Below are positions 1-8,764 of a DNA stretch of 12,222 bases, in pieces. Position numbers and translations under genes: made by a program. The notes under the pieces are model-generated. The model made no database searches. It worked only from the letters and a program-made list of their open reading frames with translations, and was not told where the DNA came from. Numbering within the stretch: the first letter of the stretch is position 1; every line of letters starts with the position of its first letter. This stretch comes from DASTCC01 sp035711465 (GTDB taxonomy: Bacteria; Acidobacteriota; Vicinamibacteria; Vicinamibacterales; SCN-69-37), in contig DASTCC010000404.1 of the NCBI GenBank assembly GCA_035711465.1, positions 1-12,222 on the forward strand, in the 5' to 3' direction.

Positions 1-435
1 CGGATCGTCGAGCGGCGCGTGTCTGCACCGCGCGGAAAGGGTGTCATTCTTATCGCCGCGGCGGGAACATCTGACATACCAGTGGCCGAGGAGGCCGCCG
101 TGTCCGCCGAGGTCATGGGCAACGACGTCGACCGGCTCTACGACGTCGGCGTCGCCGGCATCCACCGCCTGCTGTCCGCTCGCGATCGCGTCGACTCGGC
201 GCGCGTGGTCGTCGTCGTCGCCGGCATGGAAGGCGCCCTGCCCAGCGTCGTCGGCGGTCTGGCGGCGGCGCCGGTGGTCGCGGTGCCGACCAGCGTCGGC
301 TACGGATCGAGCTTCGGCGGGATGACGGCGCTGCTCGCGATGCTCAACTCGTGCGCGTCCGGCGTCACCGTCGTCAACATCGACAACGGCTTCGGCGCGG
401 CGGCCGCGGCATCTCGCATCAATCACTTGGACTGA
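1..435 (+). CDS. larB: LarB, nickel-pincer cofactor biosynthesis carboxylase/hydrolase (3' part, 5' end outside window)
   Basis: Reading frame 1 is open from the first base to the TGA at 433-435, giving 144 C-terminal residues; LarB proteins are usually about 250 residues, so the N-terminal part lies outside the window. The visible part is the PurE-like (AIR carboxylase-type) domain: a strand followed by GTSDIPVAEEA, then GVAGIHRLL, VVVAGMEGALPSVVGGL, PVVAVPTSVGYGSSFGGM and a terminal VVNIDNGFGAA. These blocks are characteristic of LarB, which carboxylates the pyridinium ring of nicotinic acid adenine dinucleotide and hydrolyses its phosphoanhydride, the first step towards the nickel-pincer nucleotide of lactate racemase-type enzymes. 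PurE itself is the main alternative, but the GMEGALPSVVGGL and VPTSVGYG blocks fit LarB better. LarC or LarE would be expected upstream, outside the window. The 3' end overlaps the convergent glycosyltransferase gene by 13 bases, leaving no room for a dedicated terminator. Confidence 0.88.
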   Translation, partial: RIVERRVSAPRGKGVILIAAAGTSDIPVAEEAAVSAEVMGNDVDRLYDVGVAGIHRLLSARDRVDSARVVVVVAGMEGALPSVVGGLAAAPVVAVPTSVGYGSSFGGMTALLAMLNSCASGVTVVNIDNGFGAAAAASRINHLD

Positions 436-1376
436 GCGACGGCTCGCGGCTCGGGCATCGAGGCTCGGTGCCTGGACGACAGGCGGCGCGCGTACGCGCT
501 CGCTTCACCCACGAGCGCCGCGGCGTGTCCCGCTGCGATCACCGGCAGCGTGGCCGCCCACCATCCGAGCTGGTGCGCGCCCGACGCTTGCGACGCGGAG
601 AGCGCGACGATGCGCGCCATTCGCACGGGCAGGACTGTCATCACGAGCATCGCCGCAGGCGGCAGCAGTCGTCTCCCCCACCGCTCGAGACGCAGCTGCC
701 CGTACATCCGGCCGCGCGTATAGCGCTCGGCGATGAAGTCGCCGAACGACTGGATGTGGTGATGCTCGACGATTGCGGTCGGGACGAACGTGAGTCGTTG
801 ACCCTTCTGCTGCAGGTTCCACGACAGCGTGACGTCGCCGAGCATCCCTTCGTCGGGCAGCCCGCCGGCGCGTCCGAATTGCGCCCGTGAGATCAGCAGA
901 TTCGCGGTCGGCCCGAGGTGAGTCGGCCGCATCGAGCCTCCCGGCAGCCAGGCCGAGAACTTGCACAGGTGCAGCCCGCGATCGAGCCAGCGCTCGCCGA
1001 AACAGGCCAGCGCGCCGACGATGACGTGTCCGGTCCGATCGTGCGCGTCTACCAGTCGTTCGATCCAACGGGCGTCGCCGTAGATGTCCGGATCGGTGAA
1101 GAGCAGCAGCTCGCCCGTCGAGCGCGCGACGCCGGCGTTGCGGGCGGCGTGCGGAAAGAGCCGGCGCGGGCTGCGGACGAACGTCACCCACGGGAACCGC
1201 TCGGGCACGAGGGTCGACGTCGTGAGATCCGGACCGCTGTCGACGACCACGACTTCGAACGCGCGATATGTCTGCCGCGAGAGCGCGTCGAGACACGGCG
1301 CGATCGTGTCGTGCGAGTTGTAGGCCGGGATGATCACCGAGACGCGCGGCCTGGCGGGAGGCGGCGTGACGGTCAT
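423..1376 (-). CDS. Family 2 glycosyltransferase (GT-A fold) with C-terminal hydrophobic segments
   Basis: This 317-residue protein opens with a GT2 nucleotide-sugar binding fold: RVSVIIPAYNS (residues 11-21), the VVVVDSG strand end (42-48), and HAARNAGVARSTGELLLFTDPD, whose D95-x-D97 is the metal and nucleotide-sugar binding DxD motif. A later GGLPDEGMLGDVTLSWNL block lies where GT2 enzymes carry the acceptor-side catalytic acid, followed by FVPTAIVEHHH. After about residue 230 two hydrophobic stretches (about 235-260 and 270-295) suggest membrane association. It presumably transfers a sugar to a lipid-linked or cell-surface acceptor on the cytoplasmic face; donor and acceptor cannot be read from the sequence. 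Its ATG (1374-1376) overlaps the TGA of the upstream glycosyltransferase in an ATGA arrangement, so the two are very likely cotranscribed and translationally coupled. The stop lies inside the end of convergent larB. Family assignment is firm; the specific substrate is unknown. Confidence 0.87.
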   Translation of the reverse strand: MTVTPPPARPRVSVIIPAYNSHDTIAPCLDALSRQTYRAFEVVVVDSGPDLTTSTLVPERFPWVTFVRSPRRLFPHAARNAGVARSTGELLLFTDPDIYGDARWIERLVDAHDRTGHVIVGALACFGERWLDRGLHLCKFSAWLPGGSMRPTHLGPTANLLISRAQFGRAGGLPDEGMLGDVTLSWNLQQKGQRLTFVPTAIVEHHHIQSFGDFIAERYTRGRMYGQLRLERWGRRLLPPAAMLVMTVLPVRMARIVALSASQASGAHQLGWWAATLPVIAAGHAAALVGEASAYARRLSSRHRASMPEPRAVAQSK

Positions 1377-2335
1377 TCGCCGATCCTTACGGGCTCCCGG
1401 TACCGACGGAATTCGTTCATCTCGTACAACGTGAACCGCGCTTCGGCGTCACCGATGCCGAACAGGAGGCCGGCCGAGTGACCGCACGCGGCCGCCAGCT
1501 GCATCGCGAAGAGCATCGGCGAGGCGACGATGAGCCGCGGCAGCAGCGCCGGCCGCTTGCGGACGGCGAACAACGCGAGGCGGCTGAGGCTGTACACGGG
1601 AATCAACGGCGTCGAGACGATGTAGACGACGCGTCTCGGCATCGACCATCCGAAGGTGCGGGCGCGCATCCAGCCGTAGCAGCGGTTCCAGATGAAGCGG
1701 CCGCGCGCGGCGCTCTCGAGCGAGGTCTCGTTGATGTGCGAGAACCGCGCCGCCGGCTCGAGTAAGAGACGATGTCCGTCGCGGCGCAGCTGCGTGTGCA
1801 GGACGATCTCGGCGCGGAGCAGCTCGACGAGCCGATCGCCGTAGCCGAGCAGCACGTCGCGCTTGAACGACGAGTTGTGGCCGGGCAGCACGGCGACCTC
1901 GCGGCGGGCGGCCGGTGGCAGACACTCGCTGTAGTTCAGCACCTCGATGTGCCGGCTGAGCAGCACCTCGGGATTGGCGTTGTGCACTTCGGCACCGACC
2001 CCCGCCCACGGGCCGCGATGGGCGCCGATGAGGGCACTTGCCCAACCCGGCCAGACGCGGCAGTGCTCTTCCAGAAACACGATCACCGGCGCGGCGGCAT
2101 GGCGAACGCCCGTGGCTTTGGCGACTGAGAACAGAGTGCCGGCCGGCATCCGATGCACGTGGACAGAGCGGTGATCGCTTTGCGACACCGGCGGCGGATC
2201 GCCCGGCGCGATGTCGATCAGCCGCACTTCGATCTCGTCGACGTTGGCCTGGCGCAGCACCGACGCGAGCGCTCCCGGCACCCGATCGCGGCGCGCGCCG
2301 ACAACAATCACGACCGTGAGCTTGGGAACGTGCAT
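1373..2335 (-). CDS. Family 2-like glycosyltransferase lacking a canonical DxD motif
   Basis: This 320-residue protein begins with KLTVVIVVGARRDRVPGAL and a second strand EVRLIDIAPGD, as in GT-A glycosyltransferases, followed by AKATGVRHAAAPVIVFLEEH. The position of the usual DxD is taken by E89-E90-H91, so metal and donor binding may differ from its downstream partner. Later blocks are typical of GT2 proteins: PGHNSSFKRDVLL (acceptor-loop region), LRAEIVLHTQLRRDGHRLLLEP, and FSHINETS. Hydrophobic stretches near residues 235-255 and 265-290 suggest C-terminal membrane anchoring. It is the first gene of a two-gene minus-strand unit, overlapping the next glycosyltransferase by four bases, which suggests sequential steps in one glycan pathway. 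The ATG at 2335 is the first in-frame start that leaves the conserved N-terminal strand intact; no clear Shine-Dalgarno precedes it. An extended -10-like TGGTACAGT (minus strand, 2353-2345) lies only 10 bases upstream of the start, so transcription would leave a very short leader. The substrate is unknown. Confidence 0.8.
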   Translation of the reverse strand: MHVPKLTVVIVVGARRDRVPGALASVLRQANVDEIEVRLIDIAPGDPPPVSQSDHRSVHVHRMPAGTLFSVAKATGVRHAAAPVIVFLEEHCRVWPGWASALIGAHRGPWAGVGAEVHNANPEVLLSRHIEVLNYSECLPPAARREVAVLPGHNSSFKRDVLLGYGDRLVELLRAEIVLHTQLRRDGHRLLLEPAARFSHINETSLESAARGRFIWNRCYGWMRARTFGWSMPRRVVYIVSTPLIPVYSLSRLALFAVRKRPALLPRLIVASPMLFAMQLAAACGHSAGLLFGIGDAEARFTLYEMNEFRRYREPVRIGE

Positions 2336-2367
2336 GCGCGCAGCACTGTACCAGAGGGGGCGCGGAC

Positions 2368-2411
2368 GGGGTCAGATCTTGAATCTTGGCGTTTGGTGCC
2401 AGGTCTTGAAT
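2368..2411 (+). repeat. Left terminal inverted repeat of the MITE/REP-like element
   Basis: This 44-bp arm begins GGGGTCAGATCTTGAATC and ends GGTCTTGAAT, and is almost perfectly inverted at 2556-2599. The outer GGGGTCAG reappears at 12209-12216 at the right edge of the window. Confidence 0.85.
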
Positions 2412-2555
2412 TACCTATTTCAGCGCGTGAAGGTTTTCCGCAGGGATTCGGAGCTTGCTCGCCGCCAAGGTTGGCCCGTCCCCCTCTGTGGAACAGTCCC
2501 CTGCCGAAAACAATCTCTTTCTGGTGGAAAACGCCACGCGCTGGGATGGAACAAC

Positions 2556-2599
2556 ATTCAAGACCTGGCACCAAACGTCAAGATTCAAGATCTGACCCC
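2556..2599 (-). repeat. Right terminal inverted repeat of the MITE/REP-like element
   Basis: Read on the minus strand this arm repeats the left arm with a single difference (A instead of G at the 22nd base). Its outer end, CAAGATCTGACCCC on the plus strand, lies immediately upstream of the extended -10-like motif before mutS2, so the element end may contribute to that promoter. Confidence 0.85.
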
Positions 2600-2619
2600 T
2601 CCGAAGCTCGTGTCATAAT
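2591..2619 (+). promoter_or_regulatory. Candidate promoter of the mutS2 unit, -35 region inside the element end
   Basis: An extended -10-like motif, TGTCATAAT (2611-2619; hexamer CATAAT, five of six consensus bases), lies 32 bases before the mutS2 ATG. Seventeen bases upstream sits TCTGAC (2591-2596), a poor -35 match that belongs to the terminal repeat of the MITE-like element. The predicted transcript would start near 2626 and open with a small hairpin, GCCCC (2628-2632) with GGGGC (2640-2644), ending seven bases before the start codon, which could reduce translation. This is pattern matching only. Confidence 0.35.
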
Positions 2620-2651
2620 GCGGGATTGCCCCATCGGTCGGGGCGTCTCCC

Positions 2652-5123
2652 ATGCAGTCGGCTGTCCCACGAACGCTCGAGTTCGACCGGGTGCGTGACG
2701 CGCTCGCGCGCGAAGCCTCCACGCCGCTCGGCCGCGCCCGCGCGCTGGCGCTCGAACCGAGCGCGGACCGCGACGATGTGCGCGCCCGCCTCGAGACGAC
2801 CGTGGAGGCCGCGACGTTCACCCGCAGCGGCGCGCTCGATCTCGACGCGCCCGACGATCTCGCCGACATCCTCGGCGTCCTCGAAATCCAGGACCAGCCG
2901 CTCGAGCCGCTTGCCCTCATCGGCCTGGCGCGCTTCCTCGATTCGGTCGAACACGTCGCCGATCGCGTGAAGGCGGCGGCCGCCGACGATCTCACGCTGC
3001 CCCGCCTCACCGCGATTGCCCGCCGCGCCGTCTCGTTCGCTGCCGAGGTCGCCGCCGTCCGTCGCGCCATCCAGCCCTCCGGCGATGTCTCCGACGACGC
3101 GAGTCCCCTGCTGCGGGAGATCCGCGACAAGCTTCGCCGCGCCAGGGCCAAGCTCCGGTCGACGCTCGAAGGGCTCTCGCGCGGCCGCGACACGGCGAAG
3201 TACCTCCAGGATCAAATCGTCAGCGATCGGAACGGACGCTACGTGCTGGTCGTGCGCGCCGAACATCGCGAGGCCATCCCGGGCATCGTGCACGGCAGCT
3301 CCGCAAGCGGCGCCAGCCTCTATCTCGAGCCGCTCTCCACCGTCGAGCTCAACAACGACGTCGTCGGACTGGCCGAGCGCGAGCGCGAAGAGATCCATCG
3401 CATCCTGCTCGGCCTCACCAACGCGTTCCGCCTGCGGCCGGACGACGTCGAGACCACGCTCGACGTGGCTGCCGACTTCGACGAGCTCTCCGCGAAGGCG
3501 CGCCTGGCGCGGCGGATGGATGGCATCGCGCCCGATCTCGCCGACGACGGACGCGTCGAGCTGCGCGGCGCGCGGCATCCGCTGCTGATCGCCGCCGTGC
3601 GCGACCTGCTCGAGGACGGCGGCGGCGCGCGCGGTCCCGCCGTGGTGATCCCGTCGGACCTCGTCGTCGCGCCGCCGGCGAAGGCGCTCGTCATCTCGGG
3701 CCCGAACACCGGCGGCAAGACGGTCGCGCTCAAGGCGATGGGCCTGCTGGCGGTGATGGCGCAGTCGGGCCTGTTGATCCCGGTCGAACCCGGCAGCCGG
3801 ATCACGCCCTTCCGATCGGTGTTCGCCGACATCGGCGACGATCAGTCGATTGCCGCGAGCCTCAGCACCTTCAGCGCCCGGATCGCCAATCTCGTGGCGA
3901 TGAACCGCGCGCTCGTATCGCCGGCGCTGGTCCTGCTCGACGAGGTCGGAAGCGGCACCGATCCGGTCGAGGGCGGCGCCCTCGGCACCGCGGTGATCGA
4001 TCACTTCCGCCGCCGCGGCGCAACCGTGGTCGCGACGACGCACGACGACGCGTTGAAGTCGTACGCGGCCACGACGACCGGCGTCGCCACCGCCGCATTT
4101 GGCTTCAACCCGGACACCTACGCGCCGACCTATCGACTGATCTACGGCGCGCCGGGACGGAGCCTGGCGCTCGAGATCGCCGAGCGGCTGGGCATGCCCG
4201 CCGAGGTCATCGTCGACGCGCGCGCGCGGCGATCGGGCCGCGAGTCGCAGCTCGCCGCGCACCTCGCGCGCGTCGACGCCGAGCTCGAGACGCTGCAGCG
4301 CGAACGCGATCGCATCGACGCCGAGCGTCAGGCGGTGGCCGAGGACCGCCGCAAACTGCTCGCGCACGAAGCGCGCGTTGCGGAGCGCGAGGCGGTGTTG
4401 AAGAAACGCACCGATGACAAGTTGAACGAGAAGCTTCGCGAGGCCCGCGCCGAAGTCGATCGCATCGTCGGCCAGTTGAAGGAGCGCGCGGACGCGCTTG
4501 GCTCGCGGCTGACGCGGCCGGGTGGCGCGGGCAGCACGGTGTCGACGGGCGACGTCGGCGCGCTGCGGGCGCAGGCACGGTCGGCGCTCGGCGCCATCTC
4601 GGAGGCCGCTGGCCTGGGCGGCAGCGAGCCGGACCTTCCGCCGCCGCTCTCGACGGCGCCGGCGGCGGGCACGCGGGTGTTCGTGGTCGCGTTTGGCGCC
4701 GAGGGCACCGTCGCGAGCGCCTCGGGCACCCGGGTCGAGGTCGACGTCAACGGCAAGCGCATGCGCGTGAAGCTCGGCGACCTGCGTGCCCTCACCGGCC
4801 GCGATCGCGTGAAGCCCCGCGAGACGGGCCGCGCCGATCGACGCCCCAGCGCGGCGACATCGTCCGATCCGCTGGTCGCCACGACCAGAGATCTGGTCGT
4901 CGTCGGCGCGACCGTGGACGACGCCGTCGCCCGCATCGAGAAGTTTCTCGACGACGCGGTGCTGGCCGACGAGCGGCGTCTCAGAATCGTGCACGGCCGG
5001 GGCACCGGGCGGCTGCGTGACGGCATCAAAGAGTACCTGCGCGAGCATCCGCTGGTGATGTCCGCGAAGGCCGCCGGCGAGGACGAAGGCGGGTCGGCCG
5101 CGACGATCGTCGAACTCAAGTAG
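2652..5123 (+). CDS. mutS2: MutS2 family ATPase with C-terminal Smr domain
   Basis: At 823 residues this is the normal size for MutS2. The N-terminal core/lever region (to about 320) includes DRNGRYVLVVRAEHREAIPG and GIVHGSSASGASLYLEP, typical of the family. The ABC-type ATPase domain follows: Walker A GPNTGGKT at 350-357, a DDQSIAASLSTFSARI block (signature region), Walker B LVLLDE at 426-431, then GSGTDPVEGGALG and TTHDDALK. A long charged coiled coil (about 523-610) leads to a KOW/SH3-like segment (GTRVFVVAFGAEG..., about 673-715) and the Smr domain (about 745-823) with HGRGTG at 781-786. MutS1 mismatch-recognition and connector domains are absent. MutS2 proteins have been linked to suppression of recombination and, in Bacillus subtilis, to splitting collided ribosomes; either role fits here. 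The Smr LDxxG-type motif reads LVVVGATVDDA, without the aspartate some Smr nucleases use. The gene lies 71 bases upstream of dnaG on the same strand. The ATG at 2652 has only a weak Shine-Dalgarno. Confidence 0.95.
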   Translation: MQSAVPRTLEFDRVRDALAREASTPLGRARALALEPSADRDDVRARLETTVEAATFTRSGALDLDAPDDLADILGVLEIQDQPLEPLALIGLARFLDSVEHVADRVKAAAADDLTLPRLTAIARRAVSFAAEVAAVRRAIQPSGDVSDDASPLLREIRDKLRRARAKLRSTLEGLSRGRDTAKYLQDQIVSDRNGRYVLVVRAEHREAIPGIVHGSSASGASLYLEPLSTVELNNDVVGLAEREREEIHRILLGLTNAFRLRPDDVETTLDVAADFDELSAKARLARRMDGIAPDLADDGRVELRGARHPLLIAAVRDLLEDGGGARGPAVVIPSDLVVAPPAKALVISGPNTGGKTVALKAMGLLAVMAQSGLLIPVEPGSRITPFRSVFADIGDDQSIAASLSTFSARIANLVAMNRALVSPALVLLDEVGSGTDPVEGGALGTAVIDHFRRRGATVVATTHDDALKSYAATTTGVATAAFGFNPDTYAPTYRLIYGAPGRSLALEIAERLGMPAEVIVDARARRSGRESQLAAHLARVDAELETLQRERDRIDAERQAVAEDRRKLLAHEARVAEREAVLKKRTDDKLNEKLREARAEVDRIVGQLKERADALGSRLTRPGGAGSTVSTGDVGALRAQARSALGAISEAAGLGGSEPDLPPPLSTAPAAGTRVFVVAFGAEGTVASASGTRVEVDVNGKRMRVKLGDLRALTGRDRVKPRETGRADRRPSAATSSDPLVATTRDLVVVGATVDDAVARIEKFLDDAVLADERRLRIVHGRGTGRLRDGIKEYLREHPLVMSAKAAGEDEGGSAATIVELK

Positions 5124-5194
5124 GTCGTCGACGGTCGAACAGGCGAGCCCGGAACGTGGAGCTGGACTCTCGAATGATGGAGCTGAACTGACGC

Positions 5195-6964
5195 GTGTCG
5201 CTGTTTCCGCAGTCCTTTCTCGAAGATCTCAAGACCCAGACGAACATCGTCTCGGTCATCGGCGAGGTCGTGTCGCTCAGGAAGACGGGCGGCACCTACA
5301 AGGGACTGTGTCCGTTCCATCAGGAGAAGACCCCCTCGTTCAACGTCAATCCGGACAAGGGGTTCTTCAAGTGCTTCGGCTGCGGCGCGGGCGGGGATGT
5401 CCTGAAGTTCGTCGAGCTCCATCAGAAGCTGCCCTTTCCCGAGGCCGTCCGCTACCTGGCGGCCCGTGCCGGCATCCAAGTACCTGAAGCTGAGGGCGGC
5501 CCCGAGGATCGGGCGGCCGCGGCGGTCCGCGAAGCGCTATTGAAGGTCCACGAGACGGCCGCAGCGTTCTACCGCGAGCAGCTGGCTTCGGCGGCGGGCG
5601 CGCGGGCGCGGCGGGAACTGGAGCAGCGCGGCCTCCGTCCAGAGACTATTGAGACCTTCGGTTACGGCTACGCGCCGGCCGCCGGCCGCGATAGTCTTCA
5701 CGCCCATCTCGCCAACCAGAAGGTCCCCGATGAAGTCCTGATCAAGAGCGGACTTGTCGTGCAACGGGACGACGGGCGGCTGGTCGACCGGTTTCGTAAT
5801 CGACTGATGATCCCCATCGCCCGCGACACGGGGGCGATTGTCGCGTTCGGTGGCCGCGCCCTCGAGCAGGGGCAGGTGCCGAAGTACCTGAATTCGCCGG
5901 AAACGCCCATTTATTCGAAGGGACGGACGCTCTACGGCCTGGACGTGACGAAAGGGGCCGTACGGAAGCACAATTACTGTGTGCTGGTCGAAGGGTACTT
6001 CGATCTGGCGCAGGTCTGGCAGTCCGGGGTTCAGCCGGTGGTGGCCTCCTGCGGGACGGCGCTGACGGCGGCCCAGGCGCGCACGCTGAAACGCTTCACG
6101 ACGAAAGTGGTGCTCAGCTTCGATCCGGACACGGCCGGTCAGACGGCGGCTGCTCGATCGTCGGAACTGCTTGTGTCTGAAGGATTTCAGGTCAATGTCG
6201 CGCTGCTGCCCGAGGGCAGCGACCCCGACGCGTTCATTCGGCGCCAGGGCGGTCAGGCATACGTGGAAAGACTCAAGGGCTCGCGGCCGTATTTAGAGTA
6301 TCTTCTCGACCGCGCCGCCGACCGGCTCGACGTCAGCCGGATGGACAGTCGGAAGCGTTTCCTCGATCAGATGCTCTCGGTCGCCGCCAACATTCCCGAT
6401 GCCGCGGTCCGCGATCAGTTCGCGGATCGGCTGGCGCACAAGGCGCGCATCACCGAAGGTGTGGTCCGCGAGGAGATCAAGAAGGCCGCGGCCCAGCGGA
6501 GGACCGAAGCGCCCGCGGTGGCCGTGCCCGCGCGGGTGAACATCAGGCCGGCGGAACAGGGATTGCTGTGGACGTTGGCGCATCGGCCCGTGGAGGGTCT
6601 GGCGGCCGTCGCACAGCTCGAACCGGAAGATTTGGAAGGACTGGTCACCGCCCCGGTGTTCCGGCTGGCGGCCAGCCTGTCGGACGTTCCTCCCGAGGTG
6701 TTGCCGGAACTGCTCGGCGAGCGTCTAAGTGAAGGCGAAGCCGCGCTGCTCGAACGCGCGGCGGCGAGCGAGACGCCTGCGGCCTCGCCCGGCGACTGCG
6801 TCAACGCGCTGCGCCGGCTGCGCTTCGACCGGGAACGGTCGGCGCTGCAGGACGAGATCGACCAGGTGCAGGCGGCGCGTCCGGCCGACGCCGATCGCCA
6901 GCTCGAGACCTTGTGGCAGCGCAAGAAGGCGCTCCTGACGCGGATCGAAGAACTGAGCTCGTAG
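5195..6964 (+). CDS. dnaG: DNA primase DnaG
   Basis: This 589-residue protein synthesises the RNA primers for chromosomal replication and works with the replicative helicase DnaB. The N-terminal CHC2 zinc-binding domain is complete: C39-P-F-H42, seventeen residues, then C60-F-G-C63. The catalytic core follows, with GYAPA and the basic RFRNRLMIPI/VAFGGRAL/PKYLNSPETP region, then the TOPRIM metal-binding site: EGYFD with E266 and SFDPDTAG with D310 and D312. The C-terminal 150 or so residues are divergent, as is usual for the helicase-interaction domain, and end in a helical charged segment. The GTG at 5195 is the start because the ATG codons just upstream in this frame (5174 and 5177) are cut off by the TGA at 5189-5191. 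The Shine-Dalgarno is weak (GGAG about 13 bases upstream). It lies between mutS2 (71 bases upstream) and rpoD (18 bases downstream), so dnaG and rpoD are very probably one operon. Confidence 0.97.
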   Translation: MSLFPQSFLEDLKTQTNIVSVIGEVVSLRKTGGTYKGLCPFHQEKTPSFNVNPDKGFFKCFGCGAGGDVLKFVELHQKLPFPEAVRYLAARAGIQVPEAEGGPEDRAAAAVREALLKVHETAAAFYREQLASAAGARARRELEQRGLRPETIETFGYGYAPAAGRDSLHAHLANQKVPDEVLIKSGLVVQRDDGRLVDRFRNRLMIPIARDTGAIVAFGGRALEQGQVPKYLNSPETPIYSKGRTLYGLDVTKGAVRKHNYCVLVEGYFDLAQVWQSGVQPVVASCGTALTAAQARTLKRFTTKVVLSFDPDTAGQTAAARSSELLVSEGFQVNVALLPEGSDPDAFIRRQGGQAYVERLKGSRPYLEYLLDRAADRLDVSRMDSRKRFLDQMLSVAANIPDAAVRDQFADRLAHKARITEGVVREEIKKAAAQRRTEAPAVAVPARVNIRPAEQGLLWTLAHRPVEGLAAVAQLEPEDLEGLVTAPVFRLAASLSDVPPEVLPELLGERLSEGEAALLERAAASETPAASPGDCVNALRRLRFDRERSALQDEIDQVQAARPADADRQLETLWQRKKALLTRIEELSS

Positions 6965-6970
6965 ACGAAC

Positions 6971-6977
6971 GAGGGAG
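6971..6977 (+). promoter_or_regulatory. Strong Shine-Dalgarno that fixes the rpoD GTG start
   Basis: GAGGGAG lies five bases before GTG (6983-6985), which identifies that GTG as the rpoD start. It sits in the 18-base gap after the dnaG stop, so rpoD can be translated independently from a shared dnaG-rpoD transcript. Confidence 0.75.
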
Positions 6978-6982
6978 ACGAC

Positions 6983-8668
<1,686 letters not shown>

Positions 8669-8669
8669 A

Positions 8670-8683
8670 GCGGCTTTCGCCGC
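8670..8683 (+). other. Short GC hairpin just after rpoD
   Basis: GCGGC (8670-8674) and GCCGC (8679-8683) form a five-base-pair stem around a TTTC loop, one base after the rpoD stop. There is no run of T after it, so it is at best a weak intrinsic terminator, perhaps acting together with the larger hairpin that follows. Confidence 0.3.
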
Positions 8684-8687
8684 CCTA

Positions 8688-8738
8688 AACTGAGAACTGA
8701 GAACTGGGTTCCTGGTTCTGAGTTCTCAGTTCTAAGTT
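8688..8738. repeat. 18-bp inverted repeat (AACTGAGAACT type) between rpoD and the tRNA gene
   Basis: The arm AACTGAGAACTGAGAACT (8688-8705) pairs with AGTTCTCAGTTCTAAGTT (8721-8738) at 17 of 18 positions around a 15-base loop. The left arm is itself made of repeats of the heptamer AACTGAG. The arms are AT-rich compared with everything around them, so this looks like an inserted small palindromic repeat rather than ordinary sequence. It could also end rpoD transcription, but no T-tract follows. Confidence 0.6.
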
Positions 8739-8764
8739 GACGGCGCTCTTGTCCGCGTCCGTGA

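Larger units (their letters stand above)
2368..2599. mobile_element. MITE/REP-like non-autonomous element with 44-bp terminal inverted repeats
   Basis: The left arm (2368-2411) begins GGGGTCAGATCTTGAATC and the right arm (2556-2599) is its reverse complement, matching at 43 of 44 positions; the mismatch is 22 bases from the ends (G on the left, A on the right arm read inward). A nested weaker inverted repeat continues inside: CAGCGCGTG (2421-2429) with CACGCGCTG (2535-2543), GTTTTCC (2433-2439) with GGAAAAC (2526-2532), and GCAGGG (2440-2445) with CCCTGC (2499-2504). The whole 232 bp could therefore fold as one long hairpin. The core is less GC-rich than the neighbouring genes and carries no convincing gene. 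I see no clear target-site duplication. The size, long inverted ends and lack of a transposase fit a MITE or a REP/RAYT-type palindromic element mobilised from elsewhere in the genome. It occupies most of the intergenic space between two divergent transcription units. Confidence 0.8.

Noticed and set aside
2308..2574. 88-codon minus-strand frame inside the palindromic element
   Set aside because: It is mostly translation of the inverted repeat and its core, its two ends encode near-identical repeat-derived peptide (MVPGLE/RPGTKRQDSRSDP), and it has no ribosome site or domain.
2613..5048. 811-codon open frame antisense to mutS2
   Set aside because: Long stop-free antisense frames are expected in very GC-rich genes. 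The product is arginine/alanine/glycine-rich low-complexity sequence without a recognisable domain, while the plus-strand frame is a clear MutS2.
5156..5191. 11-codon GTG-started mini-ORF just before dnaG, in frame with it
   Set aside because: It could be a leader peptide, but it lacks a Shine-Dalgarno and shows no special codon run or attenuator structure; more likely chance between two genes.
8737..8764. TTGACG (8737-8742) as the -35 of a tRNA promoter
   Set aside because: No -10-like hexamer exists at a workable distance before the tRNA 5' end; the spacing would place it at the mature tRNA start.
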